Both the position numbers and the translations under genes were made by a program. A stretch of DNA of 22,413 nt, from NCBI GenBank assembly GCA_046155505.1, contig JBJXFK010000217.1, forward strand, positions 1-22,413, read 5' to 3'. Position 1 is the stretch's first letter; each line of letters opens with the position of its first letter. The notes under the pieces were generated by a model. That model ran no database searches. It was not told the DNA's origin and was given only the letters and a program-made list of their open reading frames with translations. This document shows positions 1 to 7,836 of the stretch, one piece after another. This DNA is from JBJXFK01 sp046155505. Its GTDB lineage: Bacteria > Planctomycetota > Phycisphaerae > UBA1845 > Fen-1342.

Positions 1-1860
1 CAGATTGACGCGCGATGCCTGAAAAATGCCGCGTAGGTGCTCGCCATGCTCGGCGATGCCGCACGCGAATCGGCTGAGCGTCGGATGGGCTTCCCAGCCG
101 CGACCGTCGAGCCGCCAGTGCAGTCCCGCCTCGGCGGCCCAGATGAGCGGCTGCTGGCGGAAGAAGATGTTGATTAGTCGATCGACAAAGTCGCGGCGAA
201 AGCGGGCTGCAAGTTCGTCGGTGATCGCAAAGCCGAGTCGGCGCATGGTGTCGTGGATCAGGCGTTCGACGCGGAATGGCGTGCAGGGCACCTGTCCCGC
301 GGCGATCATCGGTTCGAGTGCATCGCGCAGCGCATCGATCAGCAGATGCACCTCGCGGCGGGTGTGCAGGCGCTTGGCGTCGGCCACGAAGCGATCGATG
401 GGGATCGACAGATTGGAGACGAACGACACGTCGCAACCGTGCTTTTCCAGTACGTCGCGATCGGGCGGGGCGGCGTGAAACACGCGTTGATTCACAGGCA
501 CCGGCACATAGCGCACCTGTCGTAGCGGGTAATCGGCGATGCGTGCCGAGCGCGAGCTGATGACGCCGACGATCAGATCGTCGGTGCGCGTTAGCGACCC
601 GCTGCCGGGATTGAAGAGGTGCGGCAGTTCGTCCTGAATCCAGTTGCAGAACGGGATCGGCAGGTCGAGCGTCGGGCCATACTCCGCGCGATTGTGGTCA
701 ATGACGAGAATCAAGTCGGGCTGGAACTGTTCGATTTGTCGCAGCATGTGTAGCGGCGGCAAGCCGTGCGTGTGATCGTCGCGTTCCAGGAGCAGGCGAA
801 ATTCGTGACCGCGGGCGGCGAGGGCCTGACCCACGTCACGCATGGAGTGTTGCAGAAACGTCGTGAAGCGGCTGGTAATACCCAGGACGCGCAGGCCGAC
901 GACGCTTTCGTCGGCGATTCGGGGTGCTGTCGTGCTTCGCGCGGCGACGATCCGCGCGCGGACTTCGCGTGCCGCGGACTCGGCGGCGCAGTTGAGCTCG
1001 CGCAGCATCACATCGGCCGGCGGATCGAGCTTCGCTCCCCATCCCGGTGAACGGATGACCTGTGTCGGCAAGGCTAGGTCCGCATTCGACTCGTACTGCG
1101 CGCGCAGCTGCGCAGCCGCGTCGGGGCCGATCCAGAAATGGATGCGTTCGTCGGCGATGATTTCGCGCCAATCGGCGACGCACATCCATGCCGCGAGCTG
1201 CGACAGATTTGCTTCGAGCACATGGATTCGCGGCGAGAACGTGAGGAACATTTTGGCGGTGCCGCCGCGCACATGGTCGAGCAGTTCGCCGGTGCCGATG
1301 CCATCGATCACATACGGCGCGCAGAAATGCGCGCCGGTAGGGGGGATGAGCGCGGGCGAGCGCGAGTTGGTTCGCCAGGGGGCGATGGTAGGTAGCCAGC
1401 GGCGGGGGCCGGTGCCGATGCGGCGCGAGAGCTGCACCTCGCCGTCCGCGCAGCGATGCAACTGAAGCGTGCGGAGCGCGCACGCGAGCTTCGACGCAAG
1501 ATCGGCGGTGTCGTGATCGTGTGATTGTGGACTCGATCGTAGCTTCGTTTGCAGCTTCGTTTGCAGAGCCGCGAGGTTCGATTGAAAGTGCGGCGACTGT
1601 GGAGTGGTGTCGATCCGTTCGTCGGGCAGGGTGTTCAACTCGGATCGAATCGCCGGCAACTCCGGATTCGATTGCGGGAGCGATTCGATCAATTCTTCGG
1701 CGGCCGAGCGAAGGCCGAGCGCCGCGAAGTGACGTAGAGCGAGTCGGCGCAGTGCGTCGTCGTTTGGTGACCGCTGCATAGCCGCGAGTATTTGCGGCAG
1801 CGCCGCGTAGGGGCTGAGCGCGATCGGCGCGAGCGGTGGGGCGGTTGCGGCTGCTGACAC
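1..1860 (-). CDS. CgeB-like glycosyltransferase, C-terminus cut by the window edge
   Basis: A minus-strand frame starts at GTG (1858-1860), just after a strong ribosome site (GGGAGGACGAA-GTG), and stays open for 620 codons to base 1, so the stop lies outside the window. Around residues 190-270 is a segment with the texture SPRIHVLEANLSQL and DERIHFWIGPDA, a pattern I associate with N-terminal regions of flagellin/sugar-transfer (MAF-like) and planctomycete glycosyltransferases. From about residue 325 a Rossmann-type unit begins (LGITSRF, then MRDVGQALAARGHEF at 340), followed by PDLILVIDHNR and FCNWIQDELPHLF. The visible end (LRGIFQASRVNL, 609-620) matches the CgeB/DUF3880 style of glycosyltransferase just before its nucleotide-sugar domain. 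A 12-bp tandem repeat (1541-1564) encodes LQTK-LQTK in the N-terminal linker. The gene diverges from another glycosyltransferase-like gene, which suggests a shared glycan or protein-glycosylation role. Coding status is sure; the exact family is moderately sure and the substrate unknown. Confidence 0.82.
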   Translation of the reverse strand, partial: MSAAATAPPLAPIALSPYAALPQILAAMQRSPNDDALRRLALRHFAALGLRSAAEELIESLPQSNPELPAIRSELNTLPDERIDTTPQSPHFQSNLAALQTKLQTKLRSSPQSHDHDTADLASKLACALRTLQLHRCADGEVQLSRRIGTGPRRWLPTIAPWRTNSRSPALIPPTGAHFCAPYVIDGIGTGELLDHVRGGTAKMFLTFSPRIHVLEANLSQLAAWMCVADWREIIADERIHFWIGPDAAAQLRAQYESNADLALPTQVIRSPGWGAKLDPPADVMLRELNCAAESAAREVRARIVAARSTTAPRIADESVVGLRVLGITSRFTTFLQHSMRDVGQALAARGHEFRLLLERDDHTHGLPPLHMLRQIEQFQPDLILVIDHNRAEYGPTLDLPIPFCNWIQDELPHLFNPGSGSLTRTDDLIVGVISSRSARIADYPLRQVRYVPVPVNQRVFHAAPPDRDVLEKHGCDVSFVSNLSIPIDRFVADAKRLHTRREVHLLIDALRDALEPMIAAGQVPCTPFRVERLIHDTMRRLGFAITDELAARFRRDFVDRLINIFFRQQPLIWAAEAGLHWRLDGRGWEAHPTLSRFACGIAEHGEHLRGIFQASRVNL

Positions 1861-2041
1861 TTCGTCCTCCCGCGTCGGGGCGCAGTTATTGCGGCTGTGG
1901 CGGTTGCCTGCACACTCTTTCGGCGGTTCGGTTGGTCGCGCTGCAATCGCGGCTCAGGCACACGTCGCGCGACCGACGATATGGACGAGGCGGATCGTCG
2001 GACGGCTCGACGACGCGGAATTGTTGCAGCAGGAGCAAACC

Positions 2042-3895
2042 GTGCCCGGATCGCTTGCGCTGGTGCTCGACGCGGCGGACTATGACGCCATTGTCGCGAG
2101 CGGCAACTCGGTCGATTCACTGGTTGCGTGCGATCCTGAAATTCACGTCGAGTTGCGGCGGCGCGGTGTCGCGCACAGAACGCCGTGGGATCTGATCGAC
2201 GCTGCCCGGTTCGATGCGTTGCGACGGACCGAGCGGGAACTGATCGCTTTCTGGCGCGAGCACGCACACGCGCCGTGCGACGGGGTGAATCTGCTGGCGT
2301 GTGCGGATTTTCGACACGCGGGCGCGCTAAGCCGCATTCTGTGGTGCCATGCGATTGTCGATGGGGCGATGCGTCACGCGCGACCCGATCGCGTAATCGT
2401 GATCGAGCAACCGTCGCGGCATGGGCTGAGCCAGCCGCCGGAAGTGCGGACGTTTCCGCTGCTACAGAGCATGCTTGCGGGCAGAGCAGCGGGCGACGGC
2501 GTGGTCGTCACGCGCTGTGCGACGCGCGCGCCGCAGGCCGCTTTCGACGATACCGTTGCGCGACGGCGCGAGCAGCCGCATGCGTCGCGACGCGATGACG
2601 CGGATCGGCTGACGAGCCGGCGATTTATTCTGGTGCATGGCAACGGCATCGATCTGGATCGGCAGCGCGAGCTGGCGGCGGCGATTCGGGCGCGGTGCGA
2701 TTTGCCGCTGGTGCATTTGCATCGCGATTCGACGGTTGATCGCGTCGCCGCGCTCGATACGTTGTTTGATTATGCGTGGAACGAAGCACAGTTCGCGCAG
2801 CCGGCGGATTCGATGGTCGTGGCCGCGCTCGCGCGCGACGCATCGCGGCAGTGGAGTACGGCTGTGCAGCACGCGCCGCGGACGATACGCGATGTGCTGA
2901 GCAATCCGGGGCTCGACGCGCATTTCGATTTCATTTTCGGCGACTATCTCGCGCGGATGGCAGACCATGCGGCGACGTGGACGCGGTTTCTCGATCGGCA
3001 TCGACCGGCGGCACTCGTGACGCACTATCAAACGCCGATCCTCGACATCGCGGTTGCGAAAGGCATACCGGCGCTGATTCTGCCGCATGGTGCGAACATG
3101 GATTTTCCGCAGTGGTATTCGGGGATGCCGGCGTGCCGCATCGGCGCGCTAAGCGAGACGCATCGCGACGCGTTGGTCGGTGCGGGTGTCGATTCTTCGC
3201 GGACTGCGATTACCGGCGATCCGTGGCTGGGTCGGGCGCGAGCGGCGCGTATCGGCGAGGGTGCGAAACGCGACCTTGGGTTGCCGGGCGACCGTCCGCT
3301 GGTGCTCTTGTGTACGTCGCAACTTGGGTGGCTCGCGAAAAATGAGTCGCTGCCGCAGACGCAGTGGCGAGGGGCGATCGAGACGTTGCTGGAGATTCGG
3401 GGGCTGGCGGATCGGCGGCCGCAGTGGCAGTTCGCGCTGAAGTGTCACCCGCGGTATGACCATCACGAGCTGTATCCGCAACTGTTCAGCGGCGGTGGCG
3501 TGATTCCGATTTATTGTGACGAGTCCATCTACGACGTTGCCGCGGCGGCTGATGTTGTGGTGTTCGCGAATGTACACAGTTCGGCCATGATCGAATGTGC
3601 TGCGCTTGGCGTGCCGACGCTGCTTTTGTGTGATCAGATGCCGGGGTTTGATTTTGATCGCACGGGTTTGTCGCGCTGGCCGCTGGTGCGATCGGTTGCG
3701 CGGCTGGAGAGAACACTAGACCTGATGCTGCGCAGCAAGCAGGTGCGAACCGACGAAATCGAAAAAACACGGCTCGGCTTGGCCCATTACCTGCGCGGCA
3801 CGCCGACGGATCCGCTTGCGGCCGCGGCGGCGCTTGCGGTGGAGCTTGCGCAGTCGAACGCCACGCAGCCGACGACGCGAAGCGTGCGCGGCTGA
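2042..3895 (+). CDS. GT-B-like glycosyltransferase / polysaccharide biosynthesis protein
   Basis: The preferred start is GTG 2042 because AGGAG lies 6 bases upstream, giving 617 residues beginning VPGSLALVLDAADYD. The frame stays open back to a TTG at 1889, but that stretch has weaker third-position GC and rare codons (ATA, AGG) in its first half, so a 668-residue form is possible. The C-terminal half looks like a GT-B sugar-nucleotide domain: a glycine/proline-rich strand PALILPHGANMDFPQW, then KCHPRYDHHELYPQ (near residue 469), then VVVFANVHSSAMIECAALGVPTLLL (about 504-528). The last motif resembles the donor-binding region of capsule glycosyltransferases, CDP-glycerol glycerophosphotransferases and UDP-GlcNAc 2-epimerase-type folds. 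No signal peptide or membrane segment is visible, so a cytoplasmic enzyme is likely. It is divergent from the CgeB-like gene and convergent with the lipoprotein gene, with 13 bases between stops. The glycosyltransferase label is inference from motif texture. Confidence 0.8.
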   Translation: MPGSLALVLDAADYDAIVASGNSVDSLVACDPEIHVELRRRGVAHRTPWDLIDAARFDALRRTERELIAFWREHAHAPCDGVNLLACADFRHAGALSRILWCHAIVDGAMRHARPDRVIVIEQPSRHGLSQPPEVRTFPLLQSMLAGRAAGDGVVVTRCATRAPQAAFDDTVARRREQPHASRRDDADRLTSRRFILVHGNGIDLDRQRELAAAIRARCDLPLVHLHRDSTVDRVAALDTLFDYAWNEAQFAQPADSMVVAALARDASRQWSTAVQHAPRTIRDVLSNPGLDAHFDFIFGDYLARMADHAATWTRFLDRHRPAALVTHYQTPILDIAVAKGIPALILPHGANMDFPQWYSGMPACRIGALSETHRDALVGAGVDSSRTAITGDPWLGRARAARIGEGAKRDLGLPGDRPLVLLCTSQLGWLAKNESLPQTQWRGAIETLLEIRGLADRRPQWQFALKCHPRYDHHELYPQLFSGGGVIPIYCDESIYDVAAAADVVVFANVHSSAMIECAALGVPTLLLCDQMPGFDFDRTGLSRWPLVRSVARLERTLDLMLRSKQVRTDEIEKTRLGLAHYLRGTPTDPLAAAAALAVELAQSNATQPTTRSVRG

Positions 3896-3908
3896 TCGGC
3901 GTCGCTGG

Positions 3909-4529
3909 TTACGGAGCAGGCGTTGACGCGGACGATGACGCCGGCGCGGACTGCGGCGCGGTTGACGACGGCGCAGCGACGAACGGCTTCACTTCTTTGA
4001 TCGCCTCGGGCGTGATTAGCGAGATGGCCCAGCGATCGCCGAGGTTGACCAATTCAAATGTGTAGATGCCGCCGGCGCTGGGCAAGTGGTAACGCACCTG
4101 GCGGCTGTTGTCAGGGCTGAGAATGACGCGCAGCTCGTTGAGATTGAGCGTCGCCAAATCGTGCAGCATCATCGCCGCCCAGTTGTTGCGAAATGCCAGT
4201 AGGGCGTCTTCGCCAAAGATCGACTCGTACATCGGGTTGTCTTTCACCTGCCGGGCGGCGGCGGCGGTGAGTTGATCGGCGGCGAGCAGACGCTTGCCGT
4301 CGAGCGCGGCCTGCGCCGCGGCGGCGCGCTGGCGGGCGGCGATCAGCGTTTGCTCATACCGCACGTTGGCGACAAAGCTCTCGATCGTCGCCTGGGGCGT
4401 GGTCATGGTGATCGGCGGCGGGGGGGGCACGTCGCCGGTGGGGCGCGGGCCGCAACCTGCCACGAGCAGCAACGCGGCGAGCGCGGAGGCGAGAGCGACG
4501 GAGTGGACGAAAGTTCGCTGCTTACGCAT
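3909..4529 (-). CDS. Predicted lipoprotein of unknown function
   Basis: This 206-residue protein has a basic N-terminus (MRKQR), a hydrophobic stretch (residues 10-23) and a lipobox LVAGC with the lipidated cysteine at 26, so it should be a lipoprotein exported by Sec and processed by signal peptidase II. A short proline run follows (about 35-39, encoded over an 8-G homopolymer). A helical Ala/Gln/Arg-rich region (about 55-95) precedes a mixed alpha/beta part containing LRVILSPDNSRQVRYHLPSAGGIYTFELVNLGDRWAISLI, shortened here as VRYHLP...YTFELVN...DRWAISLI, which resembles small NTF2/DUF4878-like folds where the last strands measure a ligand pocket. The tail is low-complexity Ala/Ser/Pro. Its ATG (4527-4529) overlaps the end of metG by 8 bases, so translation is probably coupled to the tRNA synthetase. 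I do not recognise a specific family. Confidence 0.85.
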   Translation of the reverse strand: MRKQRTFVHSVALASALAALLLVAGCGPRPTGDVPPPPPITMTTPQATIESFVANVRYEQTLIAARQRAAAAQAALDGKRLLAADQLTAAAARQVKDNPMYESIFGEDALLAFRNNWAAMMLHDLATLNLNELRVILSPDNSRQVRYHLPSAGGIYTFELVNLGDRWAISLITPEAIKEVKPFVAAPSSTAPQSAPASSSASTPAP

Positions 4530-6228
4530 TCAGTCCGAGCTCCATCACTTTGGGGTCGAGCTTTTCAAAGAGCATCTGCGTCGCGCCGAGCGTGTGTCCC
4601 GCGGGCAGCGCCGTCGGCGGCAGCCAGCGGATCGGCGACGCGGCGAGGCCCAGATTGCCGAGAATTTTCTCCGCCGTCGTGGGCATGAACGGATAGCACA
4701 TGATCGCCAGATAGTGCGACAGGTGTACACACGTAGCGATGCACGCGGCACAGTCCGGCATGTTGTCTTTGCGACGCTTCCACGGCTCGCGCATGGCGAT
4801 GTACTCATTGCAGGCGCGGGCGAACGACATCAGTTCCTCGAGCGCGGCGCGGAAGCGATAGCCCTCAATGCTCTTGCCGACGCGCTGCATTGCCTGCTCG
4901 GCGGCGGCGACGATCGCCTTGTCGGCATCGGTCTGCGTCGCATCAGGAACCTTTCCGCCGAAGTCGTCATTCGCGAATTTCGGCCAGCGATTGACGAAGT
5001 TGCCGAACGCCGCGACGAGTTCGTTGTTGTTGCGGGCGATGAAGTCGTGCGGGTCAAATGCGGTGCGTGCGGTCTCGGGCGCGATTGCCGTCAGGTAGTA
5101 ACGCAGTGCATCGGGATTGAATCGCTTGAGAAACTCCTCGATCCAAACCGGCGAATCGTCGGCCGTCTTGCTCTTGCTGACCTTGGCGTCAACATCGCCG
5201 AGGCGAAAGTTGATGAAGTTGTTGGCGATTACGTTAGTCGGCAACTGATGCCGCCCGTCGGCCATGAGCATTGCCGGCCAGATCAGGGTGTGGAACACCG
5301 TGTTGTCTTCGCCGATGAAATGGATGATCGGCGTCGCCGGGTCGCACCACCATTTTTCGTAATCACTTGCCTGGCCGCCACGCTGTTCGCAGAGTTTCGC
5401 GGTGAACGAGACGTAGCCGATGGGTGCGTCGAACCAGACGAAGAGCACCTTGCCCTTAGCATCCGGATCGTCGAGCGGCACGGGAATGCCCCAGGCGATG
5501 TCGCGTGTCATCGCGCGTTCGGGCAGGCCTTGCTTGATTTGGCCCAGCGCGAAATTGAGCACGTTCGTGCGCCACTGTCCCTGCTTGCTTTCGAGCCACT
5601 CTTTGAGCGGCGGTTCGAAATCGTTTAGGCGCAGATACCAGTGGGTTGTCTCGCGCACCTCAGCCGGTTGGCCGCTGATCTGGCTGATCGGGTTTTTGAG
5701 CAGCAATGGGTCGATGATGTTGCCGCAATTTTCGCACTGGTCGCCGGTCGCGTTTTCGGCGTTGCAGTGGTGGCAGGTGCCGCGGACGTAGCGATCGGGC
5801 AGGAACCGATTCGCGACCGGGTCGAAGAGCTGCTTGGTGCTGCGCTTGGTGAAGTAGCCCTTGTCGTAGATGCGTTTGAAAAAGTCCTGGCTCAGTTTCT
5901 CATGGATGTCGGAGAAGCCGGGCTGGTGCGTGCCGCCGTAGATGTCAAAGTCGATCCGCAGTTGCTCGAAGCTCCGTTTCTGGCTGGCGTGAAAGTGGGC
6001 GGAGATTTCGGCGGGCGTCTTGCCGCTCTTCATGGCCGAGATTTCGATCGCGACGCCGTTGTCGTCGCTTCCGCAGATGAAGCAGACCTCGTGCCCGCAG
6101 GCGCGGAGATAGCGCACGTACGTGTCGGCGGGCAGATACGCTCCGCCGATGTGGCCGACGTGCAGTCGACCATTCGAGTAGGGGAGGCCGGACGTGACAA
6201 GGAATCGCTGCGGCATTCGGGGTTCCAT
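4522..6228 (-). CDS. metG: Methionyl-tRNA synthetase
   Basis: This 568-residue class I aminoacyl-tRNA synthetase charges tRNA-Met in the cytoplasm. In order it shows LVTSGLPYSNGRLHVGH with the HIGH-type motif HVGH (23-26), the CSDD-like ICGSDDNG (51-58), a single zinc knuckle with Cys 152, 155, 165 and 168, the anticipated RDIAWGIPVP and VWFDAPIGY segments, GEDNTVFHTLIWPAML (306-321), and the KMSKS motif written as KVSKS (349-353). The anticodon-binding helical domain follows (about 375-540). The C-terminal EMAP/Trbp111 tRNA-binding domain of longer bacterial forms is absent. The KMSKS loop is unusual: Val replaces Met, and the usual glycine after SKSR is missing (KSKTADD). ATG 6228 gives MEPRMPQRFLV; the in-frame ATG four codons later (6216) is an equally good start, as neither has a clear ribosome site. 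The downstream lipoprotein overlaps the stop. Confidence 0.97.
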   Translation of the reverse strand: MEPRMPQRFLVTSGLPYSNGRLHVGHIGGAYLPADTYVRYLRACGHEVCFICGSDDNGVAIEISAMKSGKTPAEISAHFHASQKRSFEQLRIDFDIYGGTHQPGFSDIHEKLSQDFFKRIYDKGYFTKRSTKQLFDPVANRFLPDRYVRGTCHHCNAENATGDQCENCGNIIDPLLLKNPISQISGQPAEVRETTHWYLRLNDFEPPLKEWLESKQGQWRTNVLNFALGQIKQGLPERAMTRDIAWGIPVPLDDPDAKGKVLFVWFDAPIGYVSFTAKLCEQRGGQASDYEKWWCDPATPIIHFIGEDNTVFHTLIWPAMLMADGRHQLPTNVIANNFINFRLGDVDAKVSKSKTADDSPVWIEEFLKRFNPDALRYYLTAIAPETARTAFDPHDFIARNNNELVAAFGNFVNRWPKFANDDFGGKVPDATQTDADKAIVAAAEQAMQRVGKSIEGYRFRAALEELMSFARACNEYIAMREPWKRRKDNMPDCAACIATCVHLSHYLAIMCYPFMPTTAEKILGNLGLAASPIRWLPPTALPAGHTLGATQMLFEKLDPKVMELGLNA

Positions 6229-6239
6229 TCAGGCGGCCG

Positions 6240-6297
6240 GTCGGGTGGTGCGGGCATTCCGCGTGCGAGGGCGGGCACGACGCCCGCCGCACCCGAC
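6240..6297. repeat. Nested inverted repeat upstream of metG
   Basis: Two nested stems are visible: an outer pair GTCGGGTG (6240-6247) with CACCCGAC (6290-6297), and an inner pair GGCGGGC (6270-6276) with GCCCGCC (6282-6288) around ACGAC. It begins 12 bases upstream of the metG start on the transcribed side, so it would fold in the metG 5' leader. No riboswitch class is recognised. It may be another dispersed palindrome. Confidence 0.5.
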
Positions 6298-6348
6298 GAC
6301 ACACATGCGACGGAGCGCTAACGCTTCGTGCTCGTCATTCGTTGGATT

Positions 6349-6411
6349 GGGGAGCATCGGCCTCCGGCCGGTGCAAAATTGATTCGCACCGGCCGGAGGC
6401 CGATGCTCCCC
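6349..6411. repeat. 63-bp dispersed palindrome, copy 1
   Basis: Two perfectly complementary 26-base arms (6349-6374 starting GGGGAGCATCGG, and 6386-6411 ending GATGCTCCCC) flank an 11-base loop AAAATTGATTC. A second copy with the same 26-11-26 geometry lies at 16688-16750. It sits between the small membrane gene and metG on the minus strand, so it could act as a terminator or processing hairpin there. No transposase is linked. Confidence 0.9.
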
Positions 6412-6434
6412 AACGATTCAGCGTTGCCAGAACA

Positions 6435-6515
6435 CTAGTTGAACCAGGTGAACAGGAAAAACAGGATCACGCCCGCCAGAACCAGGCCCAGAATGTTCAC
6501 AAAATCGAGTTCCAT
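6435..6515 (-). CDS. 26-residue single-pass membrane peptide
   Basis: A 26-codon frame encodes a peptide with a short acidic head (MELDFVN), a nearly unbroken hydrophobic helix (ILGLVLAGVILFFLF, residues 8-22) and an aromatic end (TWFN). A GGAG ribosome site lies 7 bases before the ATG, which is the main support together with the hydrophobic profile. The same frame can be read further upstream to 6632, but that extension is Arg-rich and lacks a ribosome site. The peptide would sit in the inner membrane, N-out or N-in undetermined. It lies 206 bases upstream of metG, with the 63-bp palindrome in between, and diverges from the GT2 gene. Possible roles by analogy are a small subunit of a membrane complex or a type I toxin-like peptide; neither is shown. 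Confidence 0.6.
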   Translation of the reverse strand: MELDFVNILGLVLAGVILFFLFTWFN

Positions 6516-6648
6516 CGCAAATCTCCACTCGAGTTGCCTTGATCGGTGCGTCGCGCTCGCCGCGCCGGCGGGCATGTGTGCGGGCCGATCATTTTGAATG
6601 GCGCATTGTCGCGACCGGGCGCGACGGGTCAAGCGGCGGCGACGACGC

Positions 6649-6654
6649 TATCAT
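6649..6654 (+). promoter_or_regulatory. -10-like TATCAT, probable leaderless promoter of the GT2 gene
   Basis: TATCAT ends 7 bases before ATG 6662. The same 7-base gap separates TATACT from the GTG of the ECF sigma gene at 12022. No convincing -35 box is seen 16-18 bases upstream. If used, transcription would start at or next to the ATG. Confidence 0.4.
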
Positions 6655-6661
6655 GCCGCGC

Positions 6662-7618
6662 ATGTCATCGGGGCCCGGCGAGCATATCGAACTTTCGGTC
6701 GTCATTCCCGCTTTCAACGAGCAAGAAAATATTACGCCGCTGCTGGATCGGCTGCTGCCGGCACTCAGCGCGACGGGGCTGCGCTGCGAGATCATTTTCG
6801 TCGACGACGGCAGCCGCGATGCGACCGCGGCGCGCGTGCTGGAGGCGCGCGGGGCGCACGTCGAGATTTGTTTGGTGCGGCTGGCGCGAAATTTCGGGCA
6901 TCAGGTGGCGCTGTTTGCCGGGATCGAACACAGCCGCGGACAGGCGATCGTCAGCATGGACGGCGATTTGCAGCATCCGCCCGAGTTGATTGCGACGCTC
7001 GTCTCGCGCTGGCGTGACGGGTTTGACGTGGTGCAGACCATTCGTCGCGATACGGCTGATGCGGGCGTGCTGAAGAAGGCCAGCAGCGGGTGGTTTTATC
7101 GACTGCTCTCGTCGGTTTCGCGGATTCGCGTGACGGCGGGGGCGGCGGATTTTCGATTGCTCTCGCGCGAGGCGGCGGATGCGTTTTTGCAATGTCGTGA
7201 GCGGAGCCGATTCAATCGTGGACTGGTGCAATGGATCGGCTTTCCCTATGTCGAGGTGCCGTATGAGGCCGAGGCGCGGCACGCGGGGCGGACGAAGTAC
7301 ACGCTGCGAAAAATGCTGCGGCTGGCGGGCGATGCGATTTTCTCGTTCAGCTCGCTGCCGCTGCGGATCGCTGGATTGGCGGGCGTGATCGTCTCGGTTG
7401 TGGCGGCGGCGTATTTGCTTTTCGTGCTGTGGGCGGCGGTGTTCACCGATCGCGTGGTGCCCGGTTGGACTTCGACGCTCGCGACCATTCTGATTCTCGG
7501 CGGTGTGCAGCTTGTCGTGCTGTGGATCATCGGCGAGTACATCGGGCGGATGTACGAAGAGGTGAAGCAGCGACCGCTCTATATCGTGAGGCGGGAGTTG
7601 CCGCGTGGGAAGACTTGA
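6662..7618 (+). CDS. Family 2 membrane glycosyltransferase (DPM1/GtrB/ArnC type)
   Basis: The product transfers a sugar from a nucleotide donor to a polyprenyl phosphate at the inner membrane, by family analogy. From ATG 6662 it has 318 residues: LSVVIPAFNEQENI (11-24), VDDGSRD (47-53), LARNFGHQVAL (74-84), the DGDLQHPPE metal/donor motif (100-108), then RFNRGLVQWIGF and AGRTKYTLRKM, which are typical of the polyprenyl-phosphate subgroup. Two C-terminal membrane helices follow (about 240-265 and 275-297), then EYIGRMYEEVKQRPLYIV, a standard ending of GtrB/YfdH-like proteins. ATG 6653 and an upstream in-frame start (6539) are possible; 6662 is preferred because the protein then begins just before the GT-A fold and follows TATCAT by 7 bases. 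Acceptor and sugar cannot be told. The gene is monocistronic and followed by a repeat cassette. Confidence 0.93.
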   Translation: MSSGPGEHIELSVVIPAFNEQENITPLLDRLLPALSATGLRCEIIFVDDGSRDATAARVLEARGAHVEICLVRLARNFGHQVALFAGIEHSRGQAIVSMDGDLQHPPELIATLVSRWRDGFDVVQTIRRDTADAGVLKKASSGWFYRLLSSVSRIRVTAGAADFRLLSREAADAFLQCRERSRFNRGLVQWIGFPYVEVPYEAEARHAGRTKYTLRKMLRLAGDAIFSFSSLPLRIAGLAGVIVSVVAAAYLLFVLWAAVFTDRVVPGWTSTLATILILGGVQLVVLWIIGEYIGRMYEEVKQRPLYIVRRELPRGKT

Positions 7619-7829
7619 AGAGGGGAGTTGAGCGACGAAGCGACGAAGCGACGAAGGGAGAGGCACGAAGGCACGGAGGCACGAAGGCACGAAGGGAAAA
7701 TGCAGCCGGGAGCGGCTGCTCCACAACAAAAGAAGCAGCCGCGGGCGGCTGCTCTCCAAGAAACCGCGGAGGGCCGCGGTGCTCCATTTCGCACTAGGCA
7801 CTAAGCACTAGGCACTAAGACCTAGGCAC
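7619..7829 (+). repeat. Composite repeat cassette A (5 ordered modules)
   Basis: Modules in order after the GT2 stop: a tandem GCGACGAA 8-mer (7630-7656); a tandem GCACGAAG 8-mer (7659-7697); two hairpins of the type GCAGCCG...CGGCTGC (7702-7722, 7734-7757); a CCGCGG...CCGCGG hairpin (7764-7779) ending in GCTCC; and a tandem CACTAGG/CACTAAG heptamer (7791-7829). A 28-base stretch (7761-7788) is identical to 10881-10908. It fills the space between the convergent GT2 and DUF1579 stops. Confidence 0.85.
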
Positions 7830-7836
7830 CGTTGCG

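Noticed and set aside
26..1781. Several plus-strand frames in the first 1.8 kb.
   Set aside because: The minus strand carries one unbroken frame with a strong ribosome site and coherent protein, which explains the region better.
4421..4437. Phase variation through the G8 run in the lipoprotein gene.
   Set aside because: It encodes a proline run in a GC-rich gene; similar G runs occur by chance here (for example in the kinase gene near 14571), and no contingency function is indicated.
4294..5628. A 444-codon open frame on the plus strand opposite metG, and a second one at 5641-6321.
   Set aside because: They lie fully antisense to a clear methionyl-tRNA synthetase. High GC suppresses stops in the opposite frame, and the products show no domain texture.
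6229..6515. The 26-residue peptide as a methionine leader peptide for metG attenuation, or a T-box.
   Set aside because: The peptide has only its initiator Met, and no T-box-type conserved TGG sequence is visible.
7630..7697. A CRISPR array, because of tandem units.
   Set aside because: The units are 7-8 bases long with no spacers, and no cas gene is near.
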